Origin: CAWJLS01 sp963843755
GTDB taxonomy: Bacteria; Acidobacteriota; Thermoanaerobaculia; Multivoradales; DATKCC01
DNA length: 64,000 nucleotides
Reading direction: 5' to 3'
NCBI GenBank assembly: GCA_963843755.1
Contig: CAWJLS010000005.1
Span: 124,001-188,000, forward strand
Shown here: positions 42,248-52,801 of the stretch, piece after piece
Layout: each line of letters begins with the position of its first letter
Position numbering within the stretch: the first letter of the stretch is position 1
Notes under the pieces: model-generated
What the model was told of the DNA's origin: nothing
The model's database searches: none
The model's input: the letters and a program-made list of their open reading frames with translations, nothing else
Translations under genes and position numbers: made by a program

Positions 42248-42287
42248 GATCACCGCTGATCACCGCTAGTCACCGCTAATCACCGCG
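42248..42287. repeat. 10-bp tandem repeat, four units
   Basis: GATCACCGCT twice exactly, then two units with one or two changes. The last unit overlaps the stop codon of the minus-strand gene at 42276, so unit number could alter its C-terminus. Confidence 0.75.
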
Positions 42288-43124
42288 ATCGGCCGCCTTC
42301 AGCGGCTCCGGCGAGGTGAACACGCTCTCCGGCAGCGACTTCGGCACCTCGATCGGCCCGAGCGTCAGCTCGACCGGTTCGTCCCCGAGCTTGTCGCGCC
42401 GTGACGACAGCCAGATCCCCGGCCCGTACTGCTTCCAGTCGATCCACCGCCAGACCGTCGGCGGCGGCTCCTGGGACTCGAGCACGTACTGCCACCGGTC
42501 GACGCGACCGGTCGTCGGGTTGATGAACATCCAGTACTGGTCGCCCGGTGTCAGCCCCACGTGGTCGAACGAGAGGTGGAGCTTGTCGTAGGTCACCCCG
42601 TCGACCGTCTCCTTCCCGGCCGCCTCGAGATGGACGCCCGGATCGCGCAGCTTGTACGGGCTGATCAGCCAGAAGGTGTCGTTGACCCAGGCGGCGTAGG
42701 CGTGCTGGACCATCATCGCCCCGTCGTCGCCGGTGACCTCCTTGCCGTCGAGCCAGGCGCGCCCCGCCTTGCCCTCGTCGTGGACGTTCTCGAGCACCAC
42801 GTAGCGGGCGCCCTCGCGAGTCGTCCCCTCCATGCGGTGACGGCCGGTGTAGCGGTCCCACCAGTGGCTCCGGCGGCCGGCGAACTCGAAGGTGATGTAG
42901 CGGGCCTCCTGCCACGCCTGCTCGCCGCCGAGCCCGGCGGTCACCCGGGCGACGAGCTCGTCGACGCTCGGCCCGGCGTTGCCGCCCTGGGCGCTGTCCG
43001 CGGCCCGTGCGACGGCCGCGGGAAGGATCGGCAGCAGCAGGGCGAGGGCGAGCAGGGCGGCGGTCAGGGGGGCGGGGCGCAGCCTGTTCGGGGCCGGCTC
43101 GGCTGATTCGACGGGTTCGGGCAT
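42276..43124 (-). CDS. exported protein of unknown function, possibly LolA-like
   Basis: 282 aa. Signal peptide about 20-48 (LTAALLALALLLPILPAAVA). The mature part is beta-rich (ARYITFEFAGRRSHWWDRY, TYDKLHLSFDHVGLTPGDQY, MFINPTTGRVDRWQYVLES) with the strand pattern of outer-membrane lipoprotein-sorting/LolA-like folds. I do not see a specific signature. ATG at 43124 has CGAGGAGA upstream. Divergent from the DUF255 gene, convergent with nth. Confidence 0.6.
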   Translation of the reverse strand: MPEPVESAEPAPNRLRPAPLTAALLALALLLPILPAAVARAADSAQGGNAGPSVDELVARVTAGLGGEQAWQEARYITFEFAGRRSHWWDRYTGRHRMEGTTREGARYVVLENVHDEGKAGRAWLDGKEVTGDDGAMMVQHAYAAWVNDTFWLISPYKLRDPGVHLEAAGKETVDGVTYDKLHLSFDHVGLTPGDQYWMFINPTTGRVDRWQYVLESQEPPPTVWRWIDWKQYGPGIWLSSRRDKLGDEPVELTLGPIEVPKSLPESVFTSPEPLKAADRGD

Positions 43125-43288
43125 CTGGGTCTCCTCGGGTCTGTCGGTGGTCTCCGAGCGCGTGCGCGGACGCGGCGGGGCCCGCGCTGCGGTCGGACCG
43201 GGGTCGGTCCTGGGTCGGGGCCGGGCTCGGGGCCGGGGTTCGGAGCTTGGCCAGATCCTACCGTGCGGGAGCCGGCCCCGGGGTGCAC

Positions 43289-43294
43289 TACACT
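43289..43294 (+). promoter_or_regulatory. candidate -10 box (TACACT), leaderless-type
   Basis: TACACT starts 14 nt before the ATG at 43303, with no Shine-Dalgarno. Confidence 0.35.
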
Positions 43295-43302
43295 CGGGCG
43301 CG

Positions 43303-45252
<1,950 letters not shown>

Positions 45253-45257
45253 GCCTC

Positions 45258-46193
45258 CTAGCGGTCCAGCGGCACGTCGTTGAACGGGACCTTGTAGCCG
45301 CGGAAGTCGAGCTCCAGGAGATGCAGGGAGCCGACCTCCTCCGGCACCCCTTCGAACAGCACCCCGATCGCGGCCGTGACTCCGGGGGGTAGAGGGCTGC
45401 CCGCCTGGGAGAGCGATCCGGTCGCCCACTGTCCGCCGACGGAGACCCGGGAGGCCTCGACGAACTGTCCTTCGCCGAAGATCGCCCGGGACTTGCCCGA
45501 CAGGTAGAGGTTCTTGTCGCCCTTGTCGTCCAGGCTGCGGACTCCGACGGCGCAGCGCACCGCGTCGCCCGCCCGCGTGCAGCCGTGGAGGCTGAACCGG
45601 AAGTTGTGGATGTCCGGCTGCTGGAGCACCGGCCCGCTCAGGTCGATCTCCTCGCTTCCCGTCCCTGGCGGGCAGGGTGCGGTCAGGGCACGCCGTTCGA
45701 GCTCGGTGATCGTCTGGGTGCGCGGAATCGAGGCGATCTTGGAGGCCAGGATCTCGGCCCTACGGGTCTGTAGGACGAGGAGGTTGATCCGGACGTCGTC
45801 GCCGAGGGGGATGAGGCGTCCGGTGACCAGGGCCTCCACGCCGGAGATGCGTCCGATCTCGCGGACCGTCACCGGATCCGGGAGCCCGGAAAGGGAGAGC
45901 TTCGCTTCCTGGACGATCTTCGCCAGCCGGAGACGGTCGACCACCTCGATCTCCGAGTCGCTGTCGATCAGACCGGCGGACAGCTCTTCGGCCAGCCACC
46001 GGCCGAGCTCGGTGGTCCTCCCCTGGAGGTCGGTGAAGTCGACCACGGCCACCGACTTCACGTGCTTTGCTGCCAACTTCTGCAGGAGCTGCCGGGCGGT
46101 GTCGGCCATCTGGGGCTCGACTGCCCGCCCGGGGACCGCGCTGAGCAGCCCCAGCACGAACAGGCAAGGTAGGACGATTCGGTCGTGTTTCAT
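45258..46193 (-). CDS. exported CsgG/FlgO-like protein
   Basis: 311 aa. Signal peptide about 1-25 (IVLPCLFVLGLLSAVPGRA). Its Cys is not followed by a clean lipobox, so lipidation is uncertain. A CsgG/FlgO-like alpha/beta domain spans about 45-165 (SVAVVDFTDLQGRTTELGRW, EIEVVDRLRLAKIVQEAKLS, ISGVEALVTGRLIPLGDDVR), the fold of envelope proteins such as curli secretion and flagellar outer-membrane factors. A beta-rich C-terminal ~130 residues follows. ATG at 46193 has GGAGGAG 3 nt away. Divergent from the CHAT gene, so both may share regulation. Confidence 0.75.
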   Translation of the reverse strand: MKHDRIVLPCLFVLGLLSAVPGRAVEPQMADTARQLLQKLAAKHVKSVAVVDFTDLQGRTTELGRWLAEELSAGLIDSDSEIEVVDRLRLAKIVQEAKLSLSGLPDPVTVREIGRISGVEALVTGRLIPLGDDVRINLLVLQTRRAEILASKIASIPRTQTITELERRALTAPCPPGTGSEEIDLSGPVLQQPDIHNFRFSLHGCTRAGDAVRCAVGVRSLDDKGDKNLYLSGKSRAIFGEGQFVEASRVSVGGQWATGSLSQAGSPLPPGVTAAIGVLFEGVPEEVGSLHLLELDFRGYKVPFNDVPLDR

Positions 46194-46338
46194 GGCTCCT
46201 CCGAGGACCAGATACCGTTTCTCAGGATATGGTTGAGTCAAACTCGATCAGATCACGCTAGCCATCCTGGGCCGGCGCGTCAACCGATCGCCCCGGAGCG
46301 TGTCTTTTCGTTTGCGCCTCGTCGCCGTGACGCACGCC

Positions 46339-48078
46339 ATGTCGATTCTCAAGCTCGTTCTCCAGATCTCCGGCTCCTCCTGCGGGCCGTCCATCCGGGT
46401 GGAGGCGTCGCCCGCCGGTTCCAGCGACCCGGTGGCGTTTCGCGCGCCGCTGGACGACGACGACCTGGCCGCCGTCGCCCGCGCCGTCGTCGGGCAGCAC
46501 GACCGTTCCCGTCTCCGGCACCTGCTCTCCCTGGGCCGGAGCGAGCCGTCGGCCGATCTCCTGCGGGTCGGATGGAAGCTCACCCGGCCGGTCTTCCAGA
46601 GGCCGCTGGCCGACGCCTTCCTCAGCAGCCTCGGTCCCGAGGGGGCGAGTGAAGAGTCGCCGCTGCGGATCGAGATCAGGATCGACCGGAGCCTGCCGGA
46701 GGCGGGCCGGCTCCAGGCATTGCCGTGGGAGCTGCTGCTCCATCCCCGGCTCGGCTCTCCTCTGGTCCTCAACCCCTGGACTCAGGTGGTTCGCTACCTC
46801 GACGTGCCCCGCGCCGAGGGCAAGCCGCCCCGTCCGGAGACGCTCTCCATCCTGGCGGTGGCACCCCAGCCGTTGGATGCACCGCCCTTGGCGATCGACC
46901 GGGAGCTGGCGGAGCTCCGGTGCGCCTGGTCCGGCGCGGACGGGGTGGAGCTGTCGGTGCTCGAAGCGCCCACCTTCGACGCGCTGCACGAGGAGCTGGC
47001 GCGGCGCAGGATCGACGTCCTCCACTTCATGGGCCACGGCCGGTTCGATCCCGAGGCGGATCGCGGCGTGCTCTTGTTCGAGGACGATCTCCGCCGGAGC
47101 GATCCGGTGGACGCGGACCTGCTGGCGAGCGACGTCGAGCCCTGGGCGCGGAACCTCCGGCTCGTCGTCCTGAATGCCTGCGGCTCCGGCGCCGGCGGGG
47201 TGAGTGCCCCGACGCCGGACGGCTGGATGGAGGCCGCGAGCCTTCCCCGGCGGGCCAGTGGGGTGGCCGCCGCGCTGGTCGGAGCCGGAGTCCCGGCGGT
47301 GGTGGCGATGCAACTCCCGGTGAGCGATCGGGCGGCCCTCGAGATCTCGCGGGCGCTCTATCGCAGCCTCGCCGCGGGCACGACGATCGACGTGGCGGTG
47401 GCGGAGGCCCGCTCCGCCGTCCGCCGGACCCTGCGCGGCTCGGGGGAGTGGATGACCCCCGCCCTCTTCCTCCGCACCGGCGACGGGCACCTGTTCGCGC
47501 CCGCGGCGCCCGCACGAGCGGGTGTCGACGCACCGCCCCGGCGACCAGAGGCGGCCAGGTGGGCTGGTTGGGCGGGGCTGGCAGGATTGGCGGGAGTCTT
47601 GCTCGCCGCCCTGGTCGCCGGCTATCTCGCCTTCGGGCCCGCAGGCCGTAGGGTTGGACGGGCCGACGCACCAGGGAGCGCAGGCCCGGACCGCAACGTC
47701 CAGGCGGCGTTTTCGGCCAACGCACCGGACCCCACGACCGAGGAGGAGAAGACCGCTTCGCCGCGGGACGAGGTGCCGCCCGCCGAGTCCGCCAGCGAGC
47801 CGAAGCCAGCACCGGCGGTCGTGCGCACCGTCGCCGACGGAGAGACCGTCTCCCTCGAAGGTGTGGCCGCCACCCTGTCGGTCAGCTTCCTGAGCATCGA
47901 GAGAGAAGAGTTCGCGCGGGTCACCGTCGCTCCGGACGTCGGTGAACCGGTTCCCAATGCGGTCTTCGGACCGGGGGAGCTCGACGTGCCCGCGGGCGAG
48001 CGCACGATCCGGATTCAGGTGACCGGGGTCGACTTCGACCGGCGGACGGTCACCCTGAAGGCGCTTTCGGTCGACTGA
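46339..48078 (+). CDS. membrane-anchored CHAT-domain caspase-like protease
   Basis: 579 aa. The CHAT (caspase HetF-associated with TPR) domain spans about 85-395, with the His of DVLHFMGHGRFD (His233) and the Cys of VLNACGSG (Cys281) as catalytic dyad. GAGVPAVVAMQLPVSDRAAL and MTPALFLRTGDGHL are typical later blocks. A single TM helix (WAGLAGLAGVLLAALVAGYL, ~408-430) anchors the protease in the membrane, and a ~100-residue extracytoplasmic beta domain ends the protein. No TPR part, unlike many bacterial CHAT proteins. ATG at 46339 preferred; a GTG at 46300 would add 13 residues. Divergent from the CsgG/FlgO-like gene. Confidence 0.87.
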   Translation: MSILKLVLQISGSSCGPSIRVEASPAGSSDPVAFRAPLDDDDLAAVARAVVGQHDRSRLRHLLSLGRSEPSADLLRVGWKLTRPVFQRPLADAFLSSLGPEGASEESPLRIEIRIDRSLPEAGRLQALPWELLLHPRLGSPLVLNPWTQVVRYLDVPRAEGKPPRPETLSILAVAPQPLDAPPLAIDRELAELRCAWSGADGVELSVLEAPTFDALHEELARRRIDVLHFMGHGRFDPEADRGVLLFEDDLRRSDPVDADLLASDVEPWARNLRLVVLNACGSGAGGVSAPTPDGWMEAASLPRRASGVAAALVGAGVPAVVAMQLPVSDRAALEISRALYRSLAAGTTIDVAVAEARSAVRRTLRGSGEWMTPALFLRTGDGHLFAPAAPARAGVDAPPRRPEAARWAGWAGLAGLAGVLLAALVAGYLAFGPAGRRVGRADAPGSAGPDRNVQAAFSANAPDPTTEEEKTASPRDEVPPAESASEPKPAPAVVRTVADGETVSLEGVAATLSVSFLSIEREEFARVTVAPDVGEPVPNAVFGPGELDVPAGERTIRIQVTGVDFDRRTVTLKALSVD

Positions 48079-48191
48079 GAGCCGGCACGCGGCACGGCCG
48101 TGGAGTCCTCCCCGAGGGCGGCACCGGGGAGCCGAGAGGGGGCGTCCGGTGAGAGCGCCGACGGGGAGGTTCCTGGAGCCTCTCGGCCTGA

Positions 48192-48197
48192 TAGCGT
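48192..48197 (+). promoter_or_regulatory. candidate -10 box (TAGCGT), leaderless-type
   Basis: TAGCGT starts 12 nt before the apbE ATG at 48204; no Shine-Dalgarno. Weak match. Confidence 0.3.
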
Positions 48198-48203
48198 CAC
48201 TCC

Positions 48204-49304
48204 ATGCGCCGCACCGTCCTCATCCCGCTCGCCACGGTCCTGGTGATCCTCGGCGGCCTGGCCCTGGTCGTCCTCCGGCGGGTCGAGCCGCCGCCGGTGG
48301 AGGAGGGCGCGGCCCCTGCCGCCGGCGGCTACCAGAGCTTCACCGCCGAGTCCATGGCGACGACCATCCGGGCCACGGTTCCGGCCGGTCCGGAGGCGCA
48401 GGCGCAGGCGGAGGCCGTCTTCGAGGCCTTCCGGGACGTCGACCGGGAGATGAGCGAGTGGAAGGAGGGCTCCGCGCTGACGGCGGTCAACCGGGCGGCG
48501 GGTGGCAAGCCCGTCCAGGTGCCGCGGGAGCTGTTCGACCTGGTCCGTCGGGGGGTGGAGATCGGCGACCTCACCCACGGCGCGTTCGACGTCACCTGGG
48601 CGGCGCTCTGGGGCCTGTGGGACTTCCGGGCGGAGACGCCGCGGGTGCCGAGCGCGTCGGAGATCGCCGCGCGGGCGAAGCTCGTCGACTACCGACGGGT
48701 GGAGCTCGACCCGGAGCACCTCACCGTCCGTCTGCCGGAGAAGGGCATGGCCATCGGTCTCGGCGGGATCGCCAAGGGGTACGCCCTGGGTCGGGCGGCG
48801 CGGGCGCTCGGGGAGTGGCCGGGGGGCGGGGTCGAGAGCTTCCTGCTGGTGGCCGGGGGGCAGGTGCTGGCGGTCGGCGGCAAGCGGGGCGGCGGGGAGG
48901 GGGAGCAGCCCTGGCGGGTCGGAGTGCGCGATCCGCGGGGTGCTGCCGACGACCTGTTCGGCCTGCTGGCCCTGCGGGACGGGTCTCTCTCCACCAGCGG
49001 CGACTACGAGCGGTTCTTCGTCCGCGACGGCGTGCGCTACCACCACGTGCTCGATCCGAGGACCGGGCGGCCGGCCCGCGGCGTGCGGAGCGCAACGGTG
49101 ATCTGCCGGGACCCGGTGCTGGCCGACGCCCTGTCGACCGCGCTGATGGTGCTCGGGGTCGACCGGGCGCTGGAGCTGGTGGCGGGGATGGACGGGGTCG
49201 AGGCGGTGCTGGTGGACGACCACGGGGCGGTGCACGAGTCGGACGGGCTGCGGGGGCGGCTGGAGATCCTGCATCCGCCACGGGTGGCGGACTCCGCGCC
49301 GTAG
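48204..49304 (+). CDS. apbE: FAD:protein FMN transferase (ApbE family)
   Basis: 366 aa. N-terminal membrane anchor or signal (VLIPLATVLVILGGLALVVL). ApbE core: an early Met-Ser-Glu-Trp pocket (DREMSEWKEGSALTAVN), IGLGGIAKGYALGRA, LVAGGQVLAVGG, and GDYERFFVRDGVRYHHVLDP with RTGRPARG. DALSTALMVLG ends the metal/FAD site. Attaches FMN covalently to Thr/Ser of exported flavoproteins such as RnfG/NqrC; no such target is nearby. Some 25 residues after the core vary. Convergent with rnhB, stops 11 nt apart. Confidence 0.93.
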   Translation: MRRTVLIPLATVLVILGGLALVVLRRVEPPPVEEGAAPAAGGYQSFTAESMATTIRATVPAGPEAQAQAEAVFEAFRDVDREMSEWKEGSALTAVNRAAGGKPVQVPRELFDLVRRGVEIGDLTHGAFDVTWAALWGLWDFRAETPRVPSASEIAARAKLVDYRRVELDPEHLTVRLPEKGMAIGLGGIAKGYALGRAARALGEWPGGGVESFLLVAGGQVLAVGGKRGGGEGEQPWRVGVRDPRGAADDLFGLLALRDGSLSTSGDYERFFVRDGVRYHHVLDPRTGRPARGVRSATVICRDPVLADALSTALMVLGVDRALELVAGMDGVEAVLVDDHGAVHESDGLRGRLEILHPPRVADSAP

Positions 49305-49315
49305 GGGAGTGGCGG

Positions 49316-50278
49316 TCAGGCCCTGTTGCGGCGGCGGGTGAGGAGTAGGCGGAGCTTCTTGTGCTCGCCGTCGGTGAGGGCGTCGCGGTGGCCGGGGAGG
49401 GCGTCCTCGAAGGTGGACAGGTCGCTCTCCGTGGTGATCGCCGACAGCTCGTCGCGCAGGCGGTAGAAGCGGTCGGAGAGCTCCCCGCAGAGCTCGTGGA
49501 TGGCCTGGTACGACATGCGGTGGACGGCGCACGGGCCGTGCTCACGGAGCGCCGCCTGGTGCTCCTCTGTGCCGTAGCCCTTGTGACGGGCGAAGCCGTA
49601 CTCCGGGTACTCGTCGTCGAGCCGGTGCATGAGCGCGTCCCGGTGGGTCTTGGCCAGGATCGACGCGGCGGCGATCGAGACGCTGCGTCCGTCCCCTTTC
49701 ACGATCGGGTCCTGGGGGATGCCCAGGTCGGGGATCTCCCGGGCGTCGAGCAGGACGTGCTCCGGACGGTCCGACAGCCCTTCGACCGCCCGGCGCATGG
49801 CCAGGATCGCCGCGTGGTAGACGTTGAGGCGGTCGATCTCCTCGACCTCCGCCTGCCCGACCGCCCAGTCGAGCGCCCGGTCCCGGACCTCGTCGGCGAG
49901 GCGCTCGCGGCGCGCGGGATCGATCTTCTTCGAGTCGTCGACGCCGTCGATCCGCACGCCCGGCGCGAACACCACCGCCGCCGCCACCACCGGCCCGGCC
50001 AGCGGGCCGACCCCGGCCTCGTCGACACCGGCGATCCGCCCGATTCCCGACTCCCAGAGCTGCCGCTCCAAAACGAGCATGGAGTCGATCCGTGCCCGCT
50101 CCTGGGTCTCCCGCTCCCGGCGCCGGAGGAGCGTGGCGTGGACCTGGCGCACGCCGGCCCGCGGGTCCCGCCCGAGGGCGGAGAGCACGGCGCCCGTCAC
50201 CGGCGCGTCCCCCTGGACGAAGCGGCTGTGGATCTCGCGGATCGAGAGCTGGGCGAGGTCGGGGAGATCGCGGGCCAT
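49316..50278 (-). CDS. rnhB: ribonuclease HII with N- and C-terminal extensions
   Basis: 320 aa, against 200-260 usually. Cleaves RNA of RNA/DNA hybrids and single ribonucleotides in DNA. Catalytic acids: Asp-Glu in GVDEAGVGPLAGPVV, Asp in HVLLDAREIPD and the later Asp near KTHRDALMHRL; the family's KGDGRSVSIAAASILAK is present. Note V instead of the usual R in DEAGRGPLAG. An N-terminal ~75-aa helical part resembles that of Bacillus-type RNase HII. The ~45-aa C-terminal extension is basic at the end (LRLLLTRRRNRA). ATG at 50278 has no obvious ribosome site; an upstream in-frame ATG at 50344 is possible. Confidence 0.92.
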   Translation of the reverse strand: MARDLPDLAQLSIREIHSRFVQGDAPVTGAVLSALGRDPRAGVRQVHATLLRRRERETQERARIDSMLVLERQLWESGIGRIAGVDEAGVGPLAGPVVAAAVVFAPGVRIDGVDDSKKIDPARRERLADEVRDRALDWAVGQAEVEEIDRLNVYHAAILAMRRAVEGLSDRPEHVLLDAREIPDLGIPQDPIVKGDGRSVSIAAASILAKTHRDALMHRLDDEYPEYGFARHKGYGTEEHQAALREHGPCAVHRMSYQAIHELCGELSDRFYRLRDELSAITTESDLSTFEDALPGHRDALTDGEHKKLRLLLTRRRNRA

Positions 50279-50443
50279 GGAGTGTCGGCGCTCCGAGCCG
50301 GGTCCGGGACGGGAGCCGGCGACCGGCGGCGGAGACCGGAGCATGCTAGCAGTGCCGGCGGGCTCCGGACGCGGCGCTCCACGACACGCCCGGGGCCCAC
50401 GGGGTGCTCCGGGTGCGGCAGGGCCGGGTGCGGGGAGACCGCC

Positions 50444-51821
50444 TCAGTCGGCGGCCGGCTCGAAGGGGAGATAAGGGTTGTTGCGGGCGCGGGTCAGGTA
50501 GTCGGCCACCTGCCGCGCCAGCCCGACCGTCGCCGCCTCGGTCAACACCGCCTGCTTGAACAGCACCAGAGCGGCCAGCGCCTGGCGGTGGACGTCCTGG
50601 GAGCGGAAGATCGGGTACATCTCCTCGGCGAGGCGTTTGACCTCGTCGGTACGGCCGGCGGCGAGGAGGATCTCGGCGAGGTTCAGGGTCACCAGGGCGT
50701 GGTCGAAGGCCCGCTCTTCTTCAATGAAAATCGACCGGACCTCCTGGAGTATCGCCAGGGCCTCGTCGATCTCTCCGAGGTTGAAGGAGATGCGCCCTTC
50801 GAGCCAGCGGCGTCGGACTTGGTTTGACTCGATCGTCCGAGAATCGCTCGTACCACGGCCTGACCAGTTGGAGATAGGTAAGCGCTTCCTGGCTGCGTCC
50901 TGACTCGTTCAAGAACGTAGCGACATTGTGGTGACAAAGGAACACGAGGTAGGCGTTGTCATCTTCGTCCAGCAGCTCGAGGGCACGAAGGAGAAGCTCT
51001 ACCGCCGTTCTGGGCTCTCCTCCGTGTCCGGCCGCCCGAGCCATGTTGATCAGGACCTTTCCCTGGAGATCATCGAGGCCAGCTTGCCCGTAGAGTGCTT
51101 CGGCTTCCCCGAGGAGCTCGATCGCTTCCGGGTAGCGGCACTGATCGATGCGAAGCGAGGCGAGGAGGTCGAGGATCTCAGCCAACTCGGTGGGAGCACC
51201 GGTTCCAGACTCGAGGAGGGCTCGAGCCGTGCGGAACTGCCGCTCTGCTCCGAAGAGATCTCCGGCGATGCGGTGAGCGTTCCCCAGGCCCCCATAGGCG
51301 ACAGCTCGCGTGTCGTAGACCAGCCGCTCGCCATAGAAGCCGCGCTCGAGGCAGTCCGCGACCTCGACTGCCAGCTCGGCGAGCTCGATGGCCCGTGCCA
51401 CATCCCGTTGGCCTTCCCGCCTGCTCTCCTCTCGCAGCGCCTGCGCCAGACCGAGAATCTGGTACCGGCGACTCTTGCGTACGAGCTCGCGGCGCGCTCC
51501 CGACGGGCGAAGCATCAGCTCGGCGAGCAACGCGGGAATGAGCTGTTGCTCGACCTGGATCAGCAGAAGCTTGCGCTCGACCCACGAGCTGTAACGAAGA
51601 AGGGAAGAAGCCTCGCCACCGAATAGGCCTTCGCGGAGGTGACGGCGCCCCTCGGCGGTGCGCGAGAGTGCCTGGTCGCGCGCTGCAAAGAGGCAGGGTA
51701 TGCAGCCCCGCTTCAGATGAACCTCGACATCTCGCGCCTCTTCAGTGCCGAGGTCTCCGGCCAAGAAGGCTCCCAAGAGATGCCGATCAGGGTGTGCTCT
51801 TCGGCCTGGGGCGCGGTTCAT
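50444..51821 (-). pseudogene. TPR-repeat protein with N-terminal zinc-finger-like motif, interrupted by a frameshift
   Basis: Read as one gene of about 455 codons. Start ATG at 51821 with GGAGGAGACGGAGG upstream. The N-terminus has a H-x4-C-x2-C motif (EVHLKRGCIPC) like anti-sigma zinc fingers; about seven TPR-type helix pairs follow. At ~50820-50830 the frame changes: the first frame ends soon after WYERFSDDRVK, while TPR sequence continues in another frame (NQVRRRWLEGRISFNLG) without a stop to 50444. Removing one base in GGTTTGAC (plus strand, ~50821-50828) would restore a continuous TPR protein. It may be a true mutation or a sequencing/assembly error. Base composition from about 50.9 to 52.2 kb looks less GC-rich than its surroundings. 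Confidence 0.7.
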
Positions 51822-52048
51822 CCTCCGTCTCCTCCGGTGCGCAGCAGCGTATCAGGTCTCGCAGGCGGCCCGCGTGGCCTGCGCCACGGGTTCCTGATAA
51901 TTCTCAGTTGCGGAACTATTGCTGATCTTAGCATGAGTCTGTCGAGAAGAGGCAACTCGGTGGATGGCGTCTTCGTCAGCTCAGTGATGCTGCCTCCTGG
52001 AAGCAACGACCTCGGTCGACGATCCTTGAACGGGGATCATTGGCTTCT

Positions 52049-52375
52049 TCAGCGGACGGCTGCGACGTGGCCGGATTCGGTTGACTGGGCCTTCCCAAGA
52101 GACCAATCACCTGGCCGAGCCTGCATCGTCTCTCGCTGCCCGTTCGGGTCGGCACTGAAGGAGCTGTGTTCCCAAACACTCCCCACCCAGTCGATGGCCT
52201 GGGTCATCCAGCCGGTGAAGCTCCAACTGACGATCCCGCTCCAGAATGACTCGGCGTGCCCGCCGCTATCGGCGGTGGGGGCGGCCGCGGCGGGGGCGGC
52301 GGCGACCAGGCCGAGGGTCGCCAGCAGGACGAGGGCGATGACGGTTTGACGGATCGGTTGACGGGTGTTCGACAT
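52049..52375 (-). CDS. small secreted protein, unknown function
   Basis: 108 aa. Signal peptide about 1-32 (TVIALVLLATLGLVAAAPAA), leaving a mature peptide of about 75 residues with several Trp (SFWSGIVSWSFTGWMTQAID, WVGSVWEHSS) and a polar tail. No family recognised. It lies upstream of, and on the same strand as, the frameshifted TPR gene, 227 bp apart. Expression looks plausible (ATG with AAAGGGA 10 nt upstream), but the gene is supported mainly by its clean signal peptide. Confidence 0.55.
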   Translation of the reverse strand: MSNTRQPIRQTVIALVLLATLGLVAAAPAAAAPTADSGGHAESFWSGIVSWSFTGWMTQAIDWVGSVWEHSSFSADPNGQRETMQARPGDWSLGKAQSTESGHVAAVR

Positions 52376-52801
52376 GACGGTTGTCCCTTTCTGGCGGGTC
52401 GCGACAGGCCTTCGTGGTCTGTCCGCCCACCGTTTTCAGTATGGCGCGCCGGCCTGGAGGGGGGAGGGCGCTTGGGGCCCCTCCCCTGGAAGGGGCGCGG
52501 ATCTTGCGGCCGGAATCACCGATTCACGGGCTCGGGATGCCGGAGTCAGGCAATGAAAGAGGAGAATCAGTTGGGAGAGTATCGGAGAAGGAGAAGTTTT
52601 TATGAGGCGCTGCGGTATCAGGCTGATGGAGGAGCGGTGCCGTGAGACGGCCCCGTACCGGGCGGGAGCGCGTCGCGGCGGGGTCCGCCGCGGTGGAGGT
52701 CGACGGCCGGACGGTAGGATGAGGCGTTCCGGGAGCCCCGCCGGCCCGGCACGAGCCATCGAGATTGGCAGAGAGAGGATCGACCCCAGAGGACGGACCA
52801 G
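52376..52801. other. intergenic region, divergent promoters
   Basis: 426 bp. Contains a short hairpin GCCCCT/AGGGGC near 52480 and a 67-codon Arg-rich frame (52602-52805), which I do not call a gene although AAGGAG precedes its ATG and it ends in a GTGA overlap with the next gene. Nothing else identified. Confidence 0.4.

Noticed and set aside
48192..48197. Confident apbE promoter
   Set aside because: TAGCGT is a poor -10 and no -35 is seen; retained only as part of the leaderless pattern.
51912..51942. Second possible ECF promoter (GGAACTA then GTCTGT)
   Set aside because: Spacer is two bases too long, and it would drive antisense transcription through the small secreted gene.
51639..52349. 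236-codon plus-strand frame
   Set aside because: Antisense to both the TPR gene and the small secreted protein, no domains, no ribosome site.
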